43,050 nt of DNA from positions 1-43,050 of IMG/VR virus record IMGVR_UViG_3300048444_000433. The stretch is one strand, 5' to 3'. The notes below the pieces were generated by a model. It worked only from the letters and a program-made list of their open reading frames with translations, did no database searches and was not told the DNA's origin. Shown here piece by piece: positions 35,792 through 43,050 of this stretch (the first letter of the stretch is position 1; every line of letters begins with the position of its first letter). Position numbers and translations under genes: made by a program. This DNA comes from a virus.

Positions 35792-36744
35792 ACCAGATGA
35801 ACTTAACCTCGGGCGTCTACCGCGACCTGTCAGACGATCAATACCACGCCGACCCGTCCGACCGCCCTAGCCTATCGAGCACACTCGCCCGTGTGCTGCT
35901 GAACCAGTCGCCGCTTCATGCATGGGTGCAGCACCCGAGGCTGAACCCGAACTGGGAACCGACCGACAAGAAGACCTTCGACATTGGCCGCGCGGCTCAC
36001 CGGGCGGTGCTGGGCAGGGGTGGCGATTACAAGGCAATCCCGTCTGATCTGCTCGCCTCCAACGGTGCAGCCAGCACGAAGGCTGCGAAGGACTGGATCG
36101 CGGAGGCTCGCGCCGCTGGCATCACGCCCCTGAAGGCCGAAGAGGTTGACCAGATCGGCGAGATGGCCGCGATTGCTGCGCAGCGCATGGCCGACAACGG
36201 CATCACGCTAGACCCGGCGAACTCCGAAGCTGTGGTGCTGGCTGAGATCGGCGGTGTTCCTTGCCGCGCCATGGTGGACAACGCGCCGACCGATCCATCG
36301 CAGCCGCTCTATGACTTCAAGACCTGCGTCGACGCCTCGCCAGATGCCTGCGTCCGGGCCGTGATGAACTACGGCTACGATGTGCAGGCCCGGCACTATC
36401 TCGACTGCTGGAAGGCCGCGACGGGCGAGGATCGGCTGTTCAGGTTCATCTTTCAGGAGAAGACCGCGCCCTACGAGGTCTGCGTCGTGCAGATGGGAAA
36501 TGAAAGCCTGATGATGGCGTCGAAGAAAACCGCCCGCGCCCGCGAAATCTGGGGCCATTGCACCCGCACCGACCACTGGCCGGGCTACCCCGATGGGGTG
36601 GTCAGCATCGAACTGCCCGAATTCTACCACGCGAAGTGGCTGGAGCGCGAGAGCGCCGAGGCCGACCACAAGCGCCATTATGGTCGCGACGTGCTGGATG
36701 CCGCTGGCCGCTGGCAGGCACCGGAAGGCTGGGCCGCGCAATGA
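35788..36744 (+). CDS. RecE-like exonuclease (PD-(D/E)XK)
   Basis: The 318-residue protein starts with the YqaJ/RecE-type pattern GVYRDLSDDQYHAD...LSSTLARVLLNQSPLHAW and later FDIGRAAHRAVLG. The nuclease core includes GGVPCRAMVDNAP...YDFKTCVDASPD, where D and the DxK pair (YDFKT) match the PD-(D/E)XK site. A helix YDVQARHYLDCWK follows, as in RecB-family nucleases. It should degrade double-stranded DNA ends for single-strand annealing, working with the Sak4-like protein. Its start overlaps the coiled-coil gene's stop (ATGA). Confidence 0.88.
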   Translation: MNQMNLTSGVYRDLSDDQYHADPSDRPSLSSTLARVLLNQSPLHAWVQHPRLNPNWEPTDKKTFDIGRAAHRAVLGRGGDYKAIPSDLLASNGAASTKAAKDWIAEARAAGITPLKAEEVDQIGEMAAIAAQRMADNGITLDPANSEAVVLAEIGGVPCRAMVDNAPTDPSQPLYDFKTCVDASPDACVRAVMNYGYDVQARHYLDCWKAATGEDRLFRFIFQEKTAPYEVCVVQMGNESLMMASKKTARAREIWGHCTRTDHWPGYPDGVVSIELPEFYHAKWLERESAEADHKRHYGRDVLDAAGRWQAPEGWAAQ

Positions 36745-37313
36745 TGTGCTCAGTTGCCTCATGTGACCGGGATGCTGTCGCCAAAGGATTTTGCAAGCTC
36801 CACTGGCATCGCAACCGGAGGTACGGCGATCCTGTTGCTGGATTCTACCAAGAAGGTGAAGGCCCGGACTGGCTAGCAGAACACGTTCATCATCAAGGTG
36901 ATGAGTGTCTAATCTGGCCCTTTGGTCGAAATGGCAGAGGGTATGGCGCAGTAGGCCAGGACGGTGATCGCGTTGGCGCGCATCGTGCGATGTGCATCCT
37001 TGCTCACGGCCAGCCGCCGACACCCGAACACCACGCCGCGCACTCATGCGGAAACGGCCACCTTGGGTGCGTCCACCCAGGTCACCTTTCATGGCGAACC
37101 CCCGCAGAGAACCAGCAGGACCGGCTCAAGCACGGAACATCGTCACGCGGCACAGGCAATGCCTGCGCCAAGATCAATGAAAGCCAAGTTCGAGAAATTC
37201 GGAGACGGCTGGCCTCTGGAGAAACGAACGTCTCAATCGCCGAAGATTACGACCTAACCCATTACGCCGTGTCCGCGATCAAACGTCGCAAGACATGGGC
37301 GTGGCTAACATAG
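36741..37313 (+). CDS. HNH endonuclease (homing type)
   Basis: The 190-residue protein begins with a treble-clef-like cluster (CSVASCDRDAVAKGFCKLHWHR). The HNH_3 core is GAHRAMCILAHGQPPTPEHHAAHSCGNGHLGCVHPGHLSWRT (about residues 78-120), with the catalytic histidines and the N/C framework. The C-terminal part has an HTH-like motif (REIRRRLASGETNVSIAEDYDL). These enzymes nick DNA and are often mobile within phage genomes. It is placed between recombination genes and shares an ATGA overlap with RecE-like. Confidence 0.88.
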   Translation: MMCSVASCDRDAVAKGFCKLHWHRNRRYGDPVAGFYQEGEGPDWLAEHVHHQGDECLIWPFGRNGRGYGAVGQDGDRVGAHRAMCILAHGQPPTPEHHAAHSCGNGHLGCVHPGHLSWRTPAENQQDRLKHGTSSRGTGNACAKINESQVREIRRRLASGETNVSIAEDYDLTHYAVSAIKRRKTWAWLT

Positions 37314-37322
37314 GAGAAAGCC

Positions 37323-38411
37323 ATGAGCGTTATCCGCTTCACTCCCGTTTCCGAGATTACCGAACCCCTCAACCTTGCGATTGGCCTGTCGGGTGGTTCC
37401 GGCACCGGCAAGACATACTCTGCCCTGCTAATCGCCCGCGGCATCGCCGAAGTGGTCACAGGCCGTAAGGGCGCGCCTATCGGGTTCATCGACACTGAGA
37501 ACCGCCGAGCGCTGCATTACAAGGCGGCGTTCCCTGAAATGGTTCACTGCGACATGCGCGCCGATGATGAGAACGGCAATATCGTCGGGTTCGGCCCTGA
37601 GCGCTGGATCGAATACATCGACGCCGCAGAGGCTGCAGAGCTTCCGGTGATCGTGATCGACAGCTTCAGCCACTCGCACGAAGGCGTCGGCGGTATGCTC
37701 GACCTTCATGCCACCACGCTGGACCGTCTGGCCGGTGATGATGCAAACCAGCGCGACAAGCGTTCGCAGCTGGCTTGGGCCGAAGTGAAGCCACGCTTTC
37801 GCCGCCTGACGGACCGGATCATCCGGGCCAAGACCAACATCATCATTTGCACCCGCGCCAAGCCTGTGATGCAGCGCGGCTATGGCAACAGCGCGAAGAA
37901 CGCCCGCCCGACCAAGCTGCGCCGCGAGGATGTGCCATGGGATATTGCCGGTGACGCCTCCCTGATCTTCGAAATGACTACACAGATCATCCTTGATCCA
38001 TCGGCGCCGGGTTGTCCCGTTCACCAGATCAAAGTAGCCGACCAGTTCAAAGCCATGCTCGATCCGCGCCGCCCGATGGGCGTTGAGACAGGCCGCGCCA
38101 TGGCAACCTGGGCGAAGGGCCAAGGTGACGCGCAGGCACAGAAGGAACTGCTCGACGCGGCCCGCACCATCGCCCGCACTGGGAAAGAGAAGTTCACCGC
38201 CCACTGGCAGAGCCTCGACAAACCGCAGCGGGCTATCGTGGCAACCATCATGGATGAATTGCAGCAGTTGGCGGTTGAGGCTGACGCGGTGCAGGACGTT
38301 GACGATGAGGATCCATTCGCCAGCGCCAAACCCACCTCCGAAGAGATAGCGGCCGCTGAAGAAGCTGCGCGCGCGGCGGCTGATGCGCAGGATCAGGAGG
38401 ACGCGGCGTGA
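37323..38411 (+). CDS. Sak4-like RecA-family recombination ATPase
   Basis: The 362-residue protein has Walker A GGSGTGKT (residues 24-31) and Walker B VIVID (109-113), followed by a histidine-rich switch (SFSHSHEG). That is the single-domain RecA/Rad51-like fold of phage Sak4 proteins. The family promotes single-strand annealing with SSB. An acidic C-terminal tail is rich in E, D and A (about 320-362). The ribosome binding site AGGAGA is five bases upstream. Confidence 0.87.
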   Translation: MSVIRFTPVSEITEPLNLAIGLSGGSGTGKTYSALLIARGIAEVVTGRKGAPIGFIDTENRRALHYKAAFPEMVHCDMRADDENGNIVGFGPERWIEYIDAAEAAELPVIVIDSFSHSHEGVGGMLDLHATTLDRLAGDDANQRDKRSQLAWAEVKPRFRRLTDRIIRAKTNIIICTRAKPVMQRGYGNSAKNARPTKLRREDVPWDIAGDASLIFEMTTQIILDPSAPGCPVHQIKVADQFKAMLDPRRPMGVETGRAMATWAKGQGDAQAQKELLDAARTIARTGKEKFTAHWQSLDKPQRAIVATIMDELQQLAVEADAVQDVDDEDPFASAKPTSEEIAAAEEAARAAADAQDQEDAA

Positions 38412-38647
38412 GTGCCCAGATCAGTAAATTCCTCGCGGCCGCTGGACAGTTTTCTGGAGCTGTCAGCGATCTGGTCGAAGTTGCCCGGGAGGGCGCGGTG
38501 CAGCCCCATTCCAACACCGGAGCTGGCGACACCCTCGACATTGCGGCAGATGGATTGCGTCTGCTGATCGAAGCGATGGAGAGCGACGACGAGAGCGATA
38601 GCCAACTTCACGGCGCGCTGGTCCGATTTCTGGAGGAACGCGCGTGA
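38408..38647 (+). CDS. Hypothetical small protein (79 aa)
   Basis: A GTG overlaps the previous stop (GTGA). The product has a helix-rich N-terminus (ISKFLAAAGQFSGAVSDLVEVAREG) and an acidic C-terminus (EAMESDDESDSQLHGAL). No known motif. The overlap with the methylase start on the other side indicates tight operon coupling. Confidence 0.6.
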   Translation: MSAQISKFLAAAGQFSGAVSDLVEVAREGAVQPHSNTGAGDTLDIAADGLRLLIEAMESDDESDSQLHGALVRFLEERA

Positions 38648-40554
38648 ATGACTTACCCCTGATCATCGATAGCTTTGCTGGTGGCGGCGGCGCATCGACC
38701 GGAATAGAGATGGCACTGGGCCGCAGTCCAAATATCGCCATCAACCACTCTGCGCCCGCCCTCGCCCTCCATGCGGTGAACCATCCCGATACGGTGCACC
38801 TCGACAGTAACATCTGGGATGTTGACCCGCTGACCGCCACCGGCGGCAAACCTGTGGCACTCCTTTGGGCAAGCCCAGACTGCAAGCATTTTTCCAAAGC
38901 CAAAGGCGGCGCAGTTCGTGACCGCAATATCCGCGACCTTGCGTGGGTGGTGGTGAAGTGGGCCGAAGACGTGAAGCCCGACGTGATCTGCATGGAAAAC
39001 GTCGAAGAGTTCGTGACCTGGGGGCCGATCTGCGAGGGAGGCAAGCCGATCAAGGAATTCTCCGGCATCACATACGAGGCATGGCTGAAACGCTTGCGCA
39101 ACGCCGGGTACAAGGTTCAATCGCGTGAGCTCCGCGCTTGCGACTACGGCGCGCCGACGATACGCAAGCGCTGGTTCCTTGTCGCTCGCCGCGATGGCCT
39201 GCCGATTACGTGGCCGAAGCCGACGCATGGCGACCCCAAGTCGAAACTGGTGAAGGCTGGCAGGCTGAAACCATGGCGCACTGCCGCAGAGTGCATAGAC
39301 TGGTCGATTCCCTGCCCGTCGATTTTCGACACATCCGAGGAAATCAAGGAAAAGCACGGCCTGCGCGCTATCCGTCCGCTGGCGAACAACACGCTGGCCC
39401 GCGTTGCGCGCGGCATGAAGCGGTATGTTCTGGACGCGGATGAACCTTTTCTCGTGAACCTCACCCATGGAGCGCGAGATAAAAGCGCGGCGGAACCCTT
39501 TCGCACGATTACCGGTGCAAACCGCGGCGAAAAGGCGGCAATCTGCCCGAGCCTAATGTCCATGAAGGGAACGGCCCGGCGTAGCGTCCCGGTCAACGCC
39601 CCGCATCCTACCGTTCTGGCTGGCGGCGGTCACAGCGCACTGGTCGCCGCCTCAATGATCCACGTTGGAAACGGCGAGCGAGCCGGTCAGAAGCCTCGCG
39701 CCCTCGATATCACCGCACCCCTAAATACCGTGGTTGCCGGCGGCGTGAAGCAATACCCTGTCTCTGCGTTTCTGGCCTCGATGCGCAACAGTCAAAAGCC
39801 TTGGCAGGGCGCAGATGAGCCTACGCATACTGTGACCGCTGGAGGCGCTGGATTGACCCTGTGCAGTCCGGTTCTGGTTGGCTGTGGCGGTCGTGCGGCG
39901 CAAAGCCGTCCCCGCTCTGCCGACGACACATTGGCCACGGTCACCTCGAAGGCCGACACCTGTGTCGCCTCGGCTTTCCTCGCCCAGCAGAATGGCGGCC
40001 CAAGAATGGAGAGGCATGCTGGTCACGATCCGCGCGAGCCGATCAGCACTGTCGCGGCCAGCGGTAGCCACCAGACCCCCGTGACAGCGTTCTTCGCCAA
40101 ATACTACGGGACCGGTGACGGTGCGCGCGCTGTCGACCCAATGCACACGGTCACCGTCAAGGACCGCTTTGCCCACACTCAAGCGGAACTGTCTATCCCA
40201 CCCTTTCGGCCTGAGCATCAAGCCCGGGCCCGGGAAGTCGCTGAGTTTCTGCGCGCACACGATGCTTGGGATGGTGGCGAGTACGTAACCCTGACCATCG
40301 ACGATCAAACTTTCGTCGTGGTCGACATCGGCCTGCGCATGCTGACCCCGCGAGAACTATTCAACGCGCAAGGTTTCCCTCCCGATTACGTGATCGACGG
40401 TGTTTGGACTGAGACGGATGGCGATTGGTCATTCCAGCCCTTCACCAAGAACGTGCAGGTCAGCTGCTGCGGAAATTCAGTATGTCCACCAATCGCTGCG
40501 GCGCTGGTCCGCGCAAACTGCCAACACCTCAGCGCAAGGAGTGCCGCTGCATGA
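38644..40554 (+). CDS. C5-cytosine DNA methyltransferase with repeated target domain
   Basis: The 636-residue protein has motif I FAGGGGASTG (residues 11-20), motif IV SPDC with catalytic Cys80, motif VI ENVEEF (118-123) and motif VIII YGAPTIRKRWFLV. The C-terminal motifs IX-X are around QVSCCGNSVCPPIAAALV. Between them (about residues 279-518) lie about seven imperfect repeats of the form P-x-x-T-V-x-A-G-G followed by V-x-A-F-L. Such multi-unit target regions can recognise more than one sequence. The enzyme should modify phage DNA against restriction. Confidence 0.92.
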   Translation: MNDLPLIIDSFAGGGGASTGIEMALGRSPNIAINHSAPALALHAVNHPDTVHLDSNIWDVDPLTATGGKPVALLWASPDCKHFSKAKGGAVRDRNIRDLAWVVVKWAEDVKPDVICMENVEEFVTWGPICEGGKPIKEFSGITYEAWLKRLRNAGYKVQSRELRACDYGAPTIRKRWFLVARRDGLPITWPKPTHGDPKSKLVKAGRLKPWRTAAECIDWSIPCPSIFDTSEEIKEKHGLRAIRPLANNTLARVARGMKRYVLDADEPFLVNLTHGARDKSAAEPFRTITGANRGEKAAICPSLMSMKGTARRSVPVNAPHPTVLAGGGHSALVAASMIHVGNGERAGQKPRALDITAPLNTVVAGGVKQYPVSAFLASMRNSQKPWQGADEPTHTVTAGGAGLTLCSPVLVGCGGRAAQSRPRSADDTLATVTSKADTCVASAFLAQQNGGPRMERHAGHDPREPISTVAASGSHQTPVTAFFAKYYGTGDGARAVDPMHTVTVKDRFAHTQAELSIPPFRPEHQARAREVAEFLRAHDAWDGGEYVTLTIDDQTFVVVDIGLRMLTPRELFNAQGFPPDYVIDGVWTETDGDWSFQPFTKNVQVSCCGNSVCPPIAAALVRANCQHLSARSAAA

Positions 40555-40736
40555 CCCACCCCACCGACCAAGACCTCATCCGCGAAGCCCGCGACCTCGG
40601 CTGCAACGATGAACTCATGCAGCTGCTGGCTGACCGCGTGGAAGCCCTGCGCGGCGGCATGGCGGCGATCAAGATCAACCCGTCGCTGGCGTCGTGCCAG
40701 TTGATCGCAACGCAATCGTTGGAGGGCGCGCGATGA
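40551..40736 (+). CDS. Hypothetical small protein (61 aa)
   Basis: ATGA overlap with the methylase gene. The 61-residue product is helical (DQDLIREARDLGCNDELMQLLADRVEALRGGM). It is followed by another ATGA-coupled gene. No domain. Function unknown. Confidence 0.6.
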   Translation: MTHPTDQDLIREARDLGCNDELMQLLADRVEALRGGMAAIKINPSLASCQLIATQSLEGAR

Positions 40737-40873
40737 CCGCCCTATCACACATCGCGGCATTCGTGATCGCCGCGGCACATCAGGCGGCTGCGGTACTCAA
40801 GCCGACCTGCGACTGCACGCATCGGTGCGAACAGGGGCGGAACTGCCCGCTGCGGGATCGGCCCGACGCCTGA
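40733..40873 (+). CDS. Small cysteine-rich protein (46 aa)
   Basis: ATGA overlap with the previous gene. The 46-residue product has a hydrophobic start (SHIAAFVIAAAHQAAAVL) and a C-terminal cysteine cluster (CDCTHRCEQGRNC), which could bind metal or be exported and disulphide-linked. Function unknown. Confidence 0.55.
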   Translation: MTALSHIAAFVIAAAHQAAAVLKPTCDCTHRCEQGRNCPLRDRPDA

Positions 40874-40877
40874 AATT

Positions 40878-40890
40878 CCCCACAACGGGG
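40878..40890. other. Hairpin in the gap before 41040
   Basis: CCCC (40878-40881) pairs with GGGG (40887-40890) around ACAAC, a few bases after the 40873 stop. The 166-base gap to 41040 has no other gene I can support and no clear promoter. Confidence 0.4.
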
Positions 40891-41039
40891 ATAACGCGGC
40901 CACGGCGATTCAGTGGCATACGACGACCGCGAAAAACACGCGGGCATTTGTGAAGTCGGACCCCCAGACGCCCGTCGATCCGCGCCACCTCCACATGAGG
41001 GGATCGGCGGGCAATCTGAGAGGGGACAAGGATGAAACT

Positions 41040-41234
41040 ATGAAAAGCAACATCATCGACATTGACGTTGAAGTGACCCACCGCACCGACAAAGCCGCGC
41101 TGGTTCATACTGGCAACAAAGAAGAAGCCGTTTGGCTGCCCTTTTCTCAGATTGAGATCGAGCCAACGGGATTTGCCGGGATTGAGACTGTTAGCCTGCC
41201 GGAATGGCTGGCATCGGAAAAGGGGCTTATTTGA
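41040..41234 (+). CDS. Hypothetical small protein (64 aa)
   Basis: AAGGA seven to eight bases upstream supports the ATG at 41040. The 64-residue product is beta-rich (IIDIDVEVTHRTDKAALVHTGNKEEAVWLPFSQIEIE) and resembles small phage proteins predicted to fold as SH3-like barrels. Function unknown. Confidence 0.65.
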   Translation: MKSNIIDIDVEVTHRTDKAALVHTGNKEEAVWLPFSQIEIEPTGFAGIETVSLPEWLASEKGLI

Positions 41235-41235
41235 C

Positions 41236-41439
41236 ATGACCACCTATGACCGACTGACAGCTAACCCGCCGCCGGGGGTCGATGAGACACAAGTCGGAAC
41301 CGAGGACGGCGAGGCGTGTGGTCGATACCCCGAGCCTGACGAGGACGCGCCACGCGGCTACAAGCCCAAGCCCTGCGCGGGCACAATGACGGTCGAAGGC
41401 GAGTTTATCGTCTGCGATTCCTGCGGGGTGCTGCCATGA
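41236..41439 (+). CDS. Small protein with a cysteine pair (67 aa)
   Basis: Starts two bases after the previous stop. The 67-residue product is acidic and proline-rich and ends in C-D-S-C-G with further cysteines (PKPCAGTM), a possible zinc-binding knuckle. Coupled (ATGA) to the next gene. Function unknown. Confidence 0.62.
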   Translation: MTTYDRLTANPPPGVDETQVGTEDGEACGRYPEPDEDAPRGYKPKPCAGTMTVEGEFIVCDSCGVLP

Positions 41440-41804
41440 GCAACGCACTAGACGACCTGATTGCAGCCGTCGAGGCTGGTGAGTGGGACTTCCGCGCCGA
41501 TGGCCCGGCAAGGCAGGTTTTCCCATATCGGAGCGCATCCGCAGACGACTTGGGCCTGACCGCCCGCGCTGCATTTGAAGGATCACTAGACGCCGCCCTT
41601 GCGCTTCACAACGCGGTGCTGCCGGGGTGGCATTGGGCGATTGAAGACGACGACCAAGCCGAAGTTTTTCAAGACCCCGTGAAGGGCGAGGATGGGATGT
41701 ATAGACCGGGGCCGAATGCGCTTTCTGGAAGGTGTGACAAAACCAACCCAGCCCGCGCATGGCTCTTAGCTATCCTACGGGCAATGAAGGAGTTGAACCT
41801 GTGA
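41436..41804 (+). CDS. Conserved phage hypothetical protein
   Basis: The 122-residue protein contains LDDLIAAVEAGEWDF near the start, a central AAFEGSLDAALALHNAVLPGWHWAIE segment and the closing ARAWLLAILRAMKEL. This pattern is familiar from many proteobacterial phages, where its function is unknown. It overlaps both neighbours by four bases and belongs to the integration module. Confidence 0.75.
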   Translation: MSNALDDLIAAVEAGEWDFRADGPARQVFPYRSASADDLGLTARAAFEGSLDAALALHNAVLPGWHWAIEDDDQAEVFQDPVKGEDGMYRPGPNALSGRCDKTNPARAWLLAILRAMKELNL

Positions 41805-42010
41805 ACGCCCCTCTACTGCCCCTAGCTGTGCGCGAAGCGACTGCGGCGAAGATGCTGGACATGCCCGTGGCAGAGTTTCGGCGGCTGGTGGCCGCTGACG
41901 CCCTGCCCCGGCCGTGCCGCTTGGGCGGGCATGAACGCTGGCGCGTGAAGGACATTGAGGCCATACTGAACGGCGGCGCCTCTCTCCCCGACGAGGAATT
42001 TGAGCTATGA
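41801..42010 (+). CDS. Excisionase-like HTH protein (AlpA/Xis type)
   Basis: A GTG overlaps the previous stop (GTGA) and gives 69 residues. The middle is a MerR/AlpA-type winged helix: VREATAAKMLDMPVAEFRRLVAADALPRPCRLGGHERWRVKDIEAIL. Proteins of this type bend DNA at attachment sites to favour excision. Direct overlap (ATGA) with the integrase gene strongly supports this role. Confidence 0.85.
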   Translation: MNAPLLPLAVREATAAKMLDMPVAEFRRLVAADALPRPCRLGGHERWRVKDIEAILNGGASLPDEEFEL

Positions 42011-43050
42011 AGGCCCCGAAGCCCCGCATCACTTTGCCCCGACTGACTTGGAAATGGCGGGCGCATAAGGGCGCGTGGGTGCCTTACTACCGGATCACGA
42101 AAACCGAAGGCGGCAAGCGCACGGAGAAGTTTTACCGGATAGATTGGCAGGGAGACGGAAAGCGCCTTAACGCGCTCTATTGGGAACTGCGGTCAGGCCG
42201 CAGCGAAGCACAGAAGCAGCCCGCCAAGCAGACATGGCGCGAGTGCATCGAGGCATGGCGCGCAGATCATACAGTGCAGCGCGACTTGGCGGTATCGACC
42301 AAGGCCAGCTACCGCCGCGACATGGACCGGATCATGGAGAAGAACGGCGAAAAGCCCATGGCGAGGATCACGCGCCCGGTTCTCAAGGCCGCGCTGGCGA
42401 AAATGGCCGACACGCCGCGCAAGGCCAGCAAGTATGCGCAGACTATATCGATCTTGTGGAATTACGCGGCGACTGAACTTGATTGGCCGCTCGGCCCGAA
42501 CCCGGCCAAGAACCTAGCATCGTACAAGCCCGCCCGCGAATATGAGCCGTGGCCCGCTTGGATGATCGGCAAGCTCGACACCGCGCCGGAGAATGTGCAG
42601 ATGGCCGCGCAACTCATTCTCGGCACCGGCCAACGCCCGAACGCCGCCATTGGCATGAGGCACGACCAATTCACCGGCGGGACAATGTTTGTGCTCGATG
42701 AAAAGAGCCAAGAGCTATTCGAGGCCGCCTGTCCCGCCCGCCTGCGCGATTTCATCGCGAACCTTGCGCCCCGCGGGGATCATGTGATTGCCAAGAACCT
42801 GCGCCAGCCGGTCGGCTACAACGCCGTTGAAAAGGCGTTCCGCGCATGGCGTGAGACGCTGGGGCCGAAGGCCAAGCCCTTCACCCTGCACGGCCTGCGC
42901 AAGCTGGCTATCATCGAGCTTGCAGAAGCGGGCGCAAGTGATGCCGAGATCCAAGCGGTTACGAACCAGAGCGCCGAAATGGTGGCCTATTACCGCAAGA
43001 GAGCGAACCGCTTGAAGCTCACGCACGCCGCGCAGAATCGTCGGAAGTGA
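42007..43050 (+). CDS. Tyrosine-family site-specific integrase
   Basis: The 347-residue protein has an N-terminal arm-binding part, a core-binding domain (about residues 75-180) and a catalytic domain. That domain contains R210 (GTGQRP), H295 and R298 (HGLRK) and a nucleophile at Y328 or Y329 (AYYRKR). It should integrate and excise the prophage at a host site. The stop codon is the final base of the window, so the attachment site, usually next to integrase, is outside or at the edge. Confidence 0.95.
   Translation: MKAPKPRITLPRLTWKWRAHKGAWVPYYRITKTEGGKRTEKFYRIDWQGDGKRLNALYWELRSGRSEAQKQPAKQTWRECIEAWRADHTVQRDLAVSTKASYRRDMDRIMEKNGEKPMARITRPVLKAALAKMADTPRKASKYAQTISILWNYAATELDWPLGPNPAKNLASYKPAREYEPWPAWMIGKLDTAPENVQMAAQLILGTGQRPNAAIGMRHDQFTGGTMFVLDEKSQELFEAACPARLRDFIANLAPRGDHVIAKNLRQPVGYNAVEKAFRAWRETLGPKAKPFTLHGLRKLAIIELAEAGASDAEIQAVTNQSAEMVAYYRKRANRLKLTHAAQNRRK

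Noticed and set aside
40874-41039. Attachment site or promoter in the 166-base gap
   Set aside because: No repeat partner, no paired promoter hexamers and no conserved core could be recognised; only small hairpins are visible.
1-43050. tRNA or rRNA genes
   Set aside because: No cloverleaf with a T-loop GTTCRANNC pattern in the right context and no rRNA-like stretches were found by reading.

Overview
The window reads as an essentially complete temperate siphovirus genome (or prophage) from an alphaproteobacterium, most likely Rhodobacterales. The evidence is high GC, a GapR/DUF2312-family protein, a DnaA domain-IV protein, a full head-tail-lysis late operon, a CI/Cro switch and a terminal tyrosine integrase whose stop codon is the last base of the window. 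The host assignment is an inference from gene content and composition. No attachment core is visible inside the window.

Layout. (1) 1-999: two rightward accessory genes (one MazG-like) and one leftward zinc-ribbon-like gene, beyond the late terminator at 1043-1080. (2) 1083-26398, leftward late operon, read from right to left: small and large terminase, portal, prohead protease with an in-frame internal start for a scaffold, decoration protein, major capsid, adaptor and connector genes including a MuF-like head protein, tail terminator, tail tube, tail chaperones G and GT joined by a canonical -1 slippery heptamer, tape measure, tail tip proteins, gpJ-like hub, beta-helix tail spike, and a lysis cassette (membrane-anchored lysozyme, Rz/Rz1 spanins). 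This operon is interrupted by rightward genes: an exported protein, a RelE/HigA-type toxin-antitoxin pair with its own promoter and a small unknown at 13734-15011; a 68-residue coiled-coil gene at 9019; and a 51-residue membrane protein at 3117. (3) 26537-31797, leftward early/middle operon from cro: CII-like protein, two small HTH proteins, a GapR-like protein, a gene frameshifted at a ten-G tract, a RusA-like resolvase, an MT-A70 adenine methylase, an O-like initiator carrying five iterons, an unknown, a DnaA domain-IV protein, a membrane protein, and a NusG-like protein directly upstream of terminase that is a good candidate late antiterminator. (4) 31800-33300: the immunity region with CI, a membrane protein coupled to it, a terminator, and operators. 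(5) 33380-43050, rightward operon: a second operator pair of the same sequence family controls a chain of tightly overlapping genes for recombination (coiled-coil protein, RecE-like nuclease, Sak4-like ATPase), an HNH endonuclease, a multi-repeat C5 cytosine methylase, excisionase and integrase.

How it works together (inference). CI dimers bound at four related 15-bp sites would silence cro/replication transcription leftward and recombination/integration transcription rightward. On induction the O-like protein would act at its intragenic iterons with help from the DnaA- and GapR-like proteins, and the NusG-like factor would switch on the 25-kb late operon. The most notable points are the frameshift site, the embedded scaffold start, the operator network, the iterons, the ten-G tract and the NusG-like gene.
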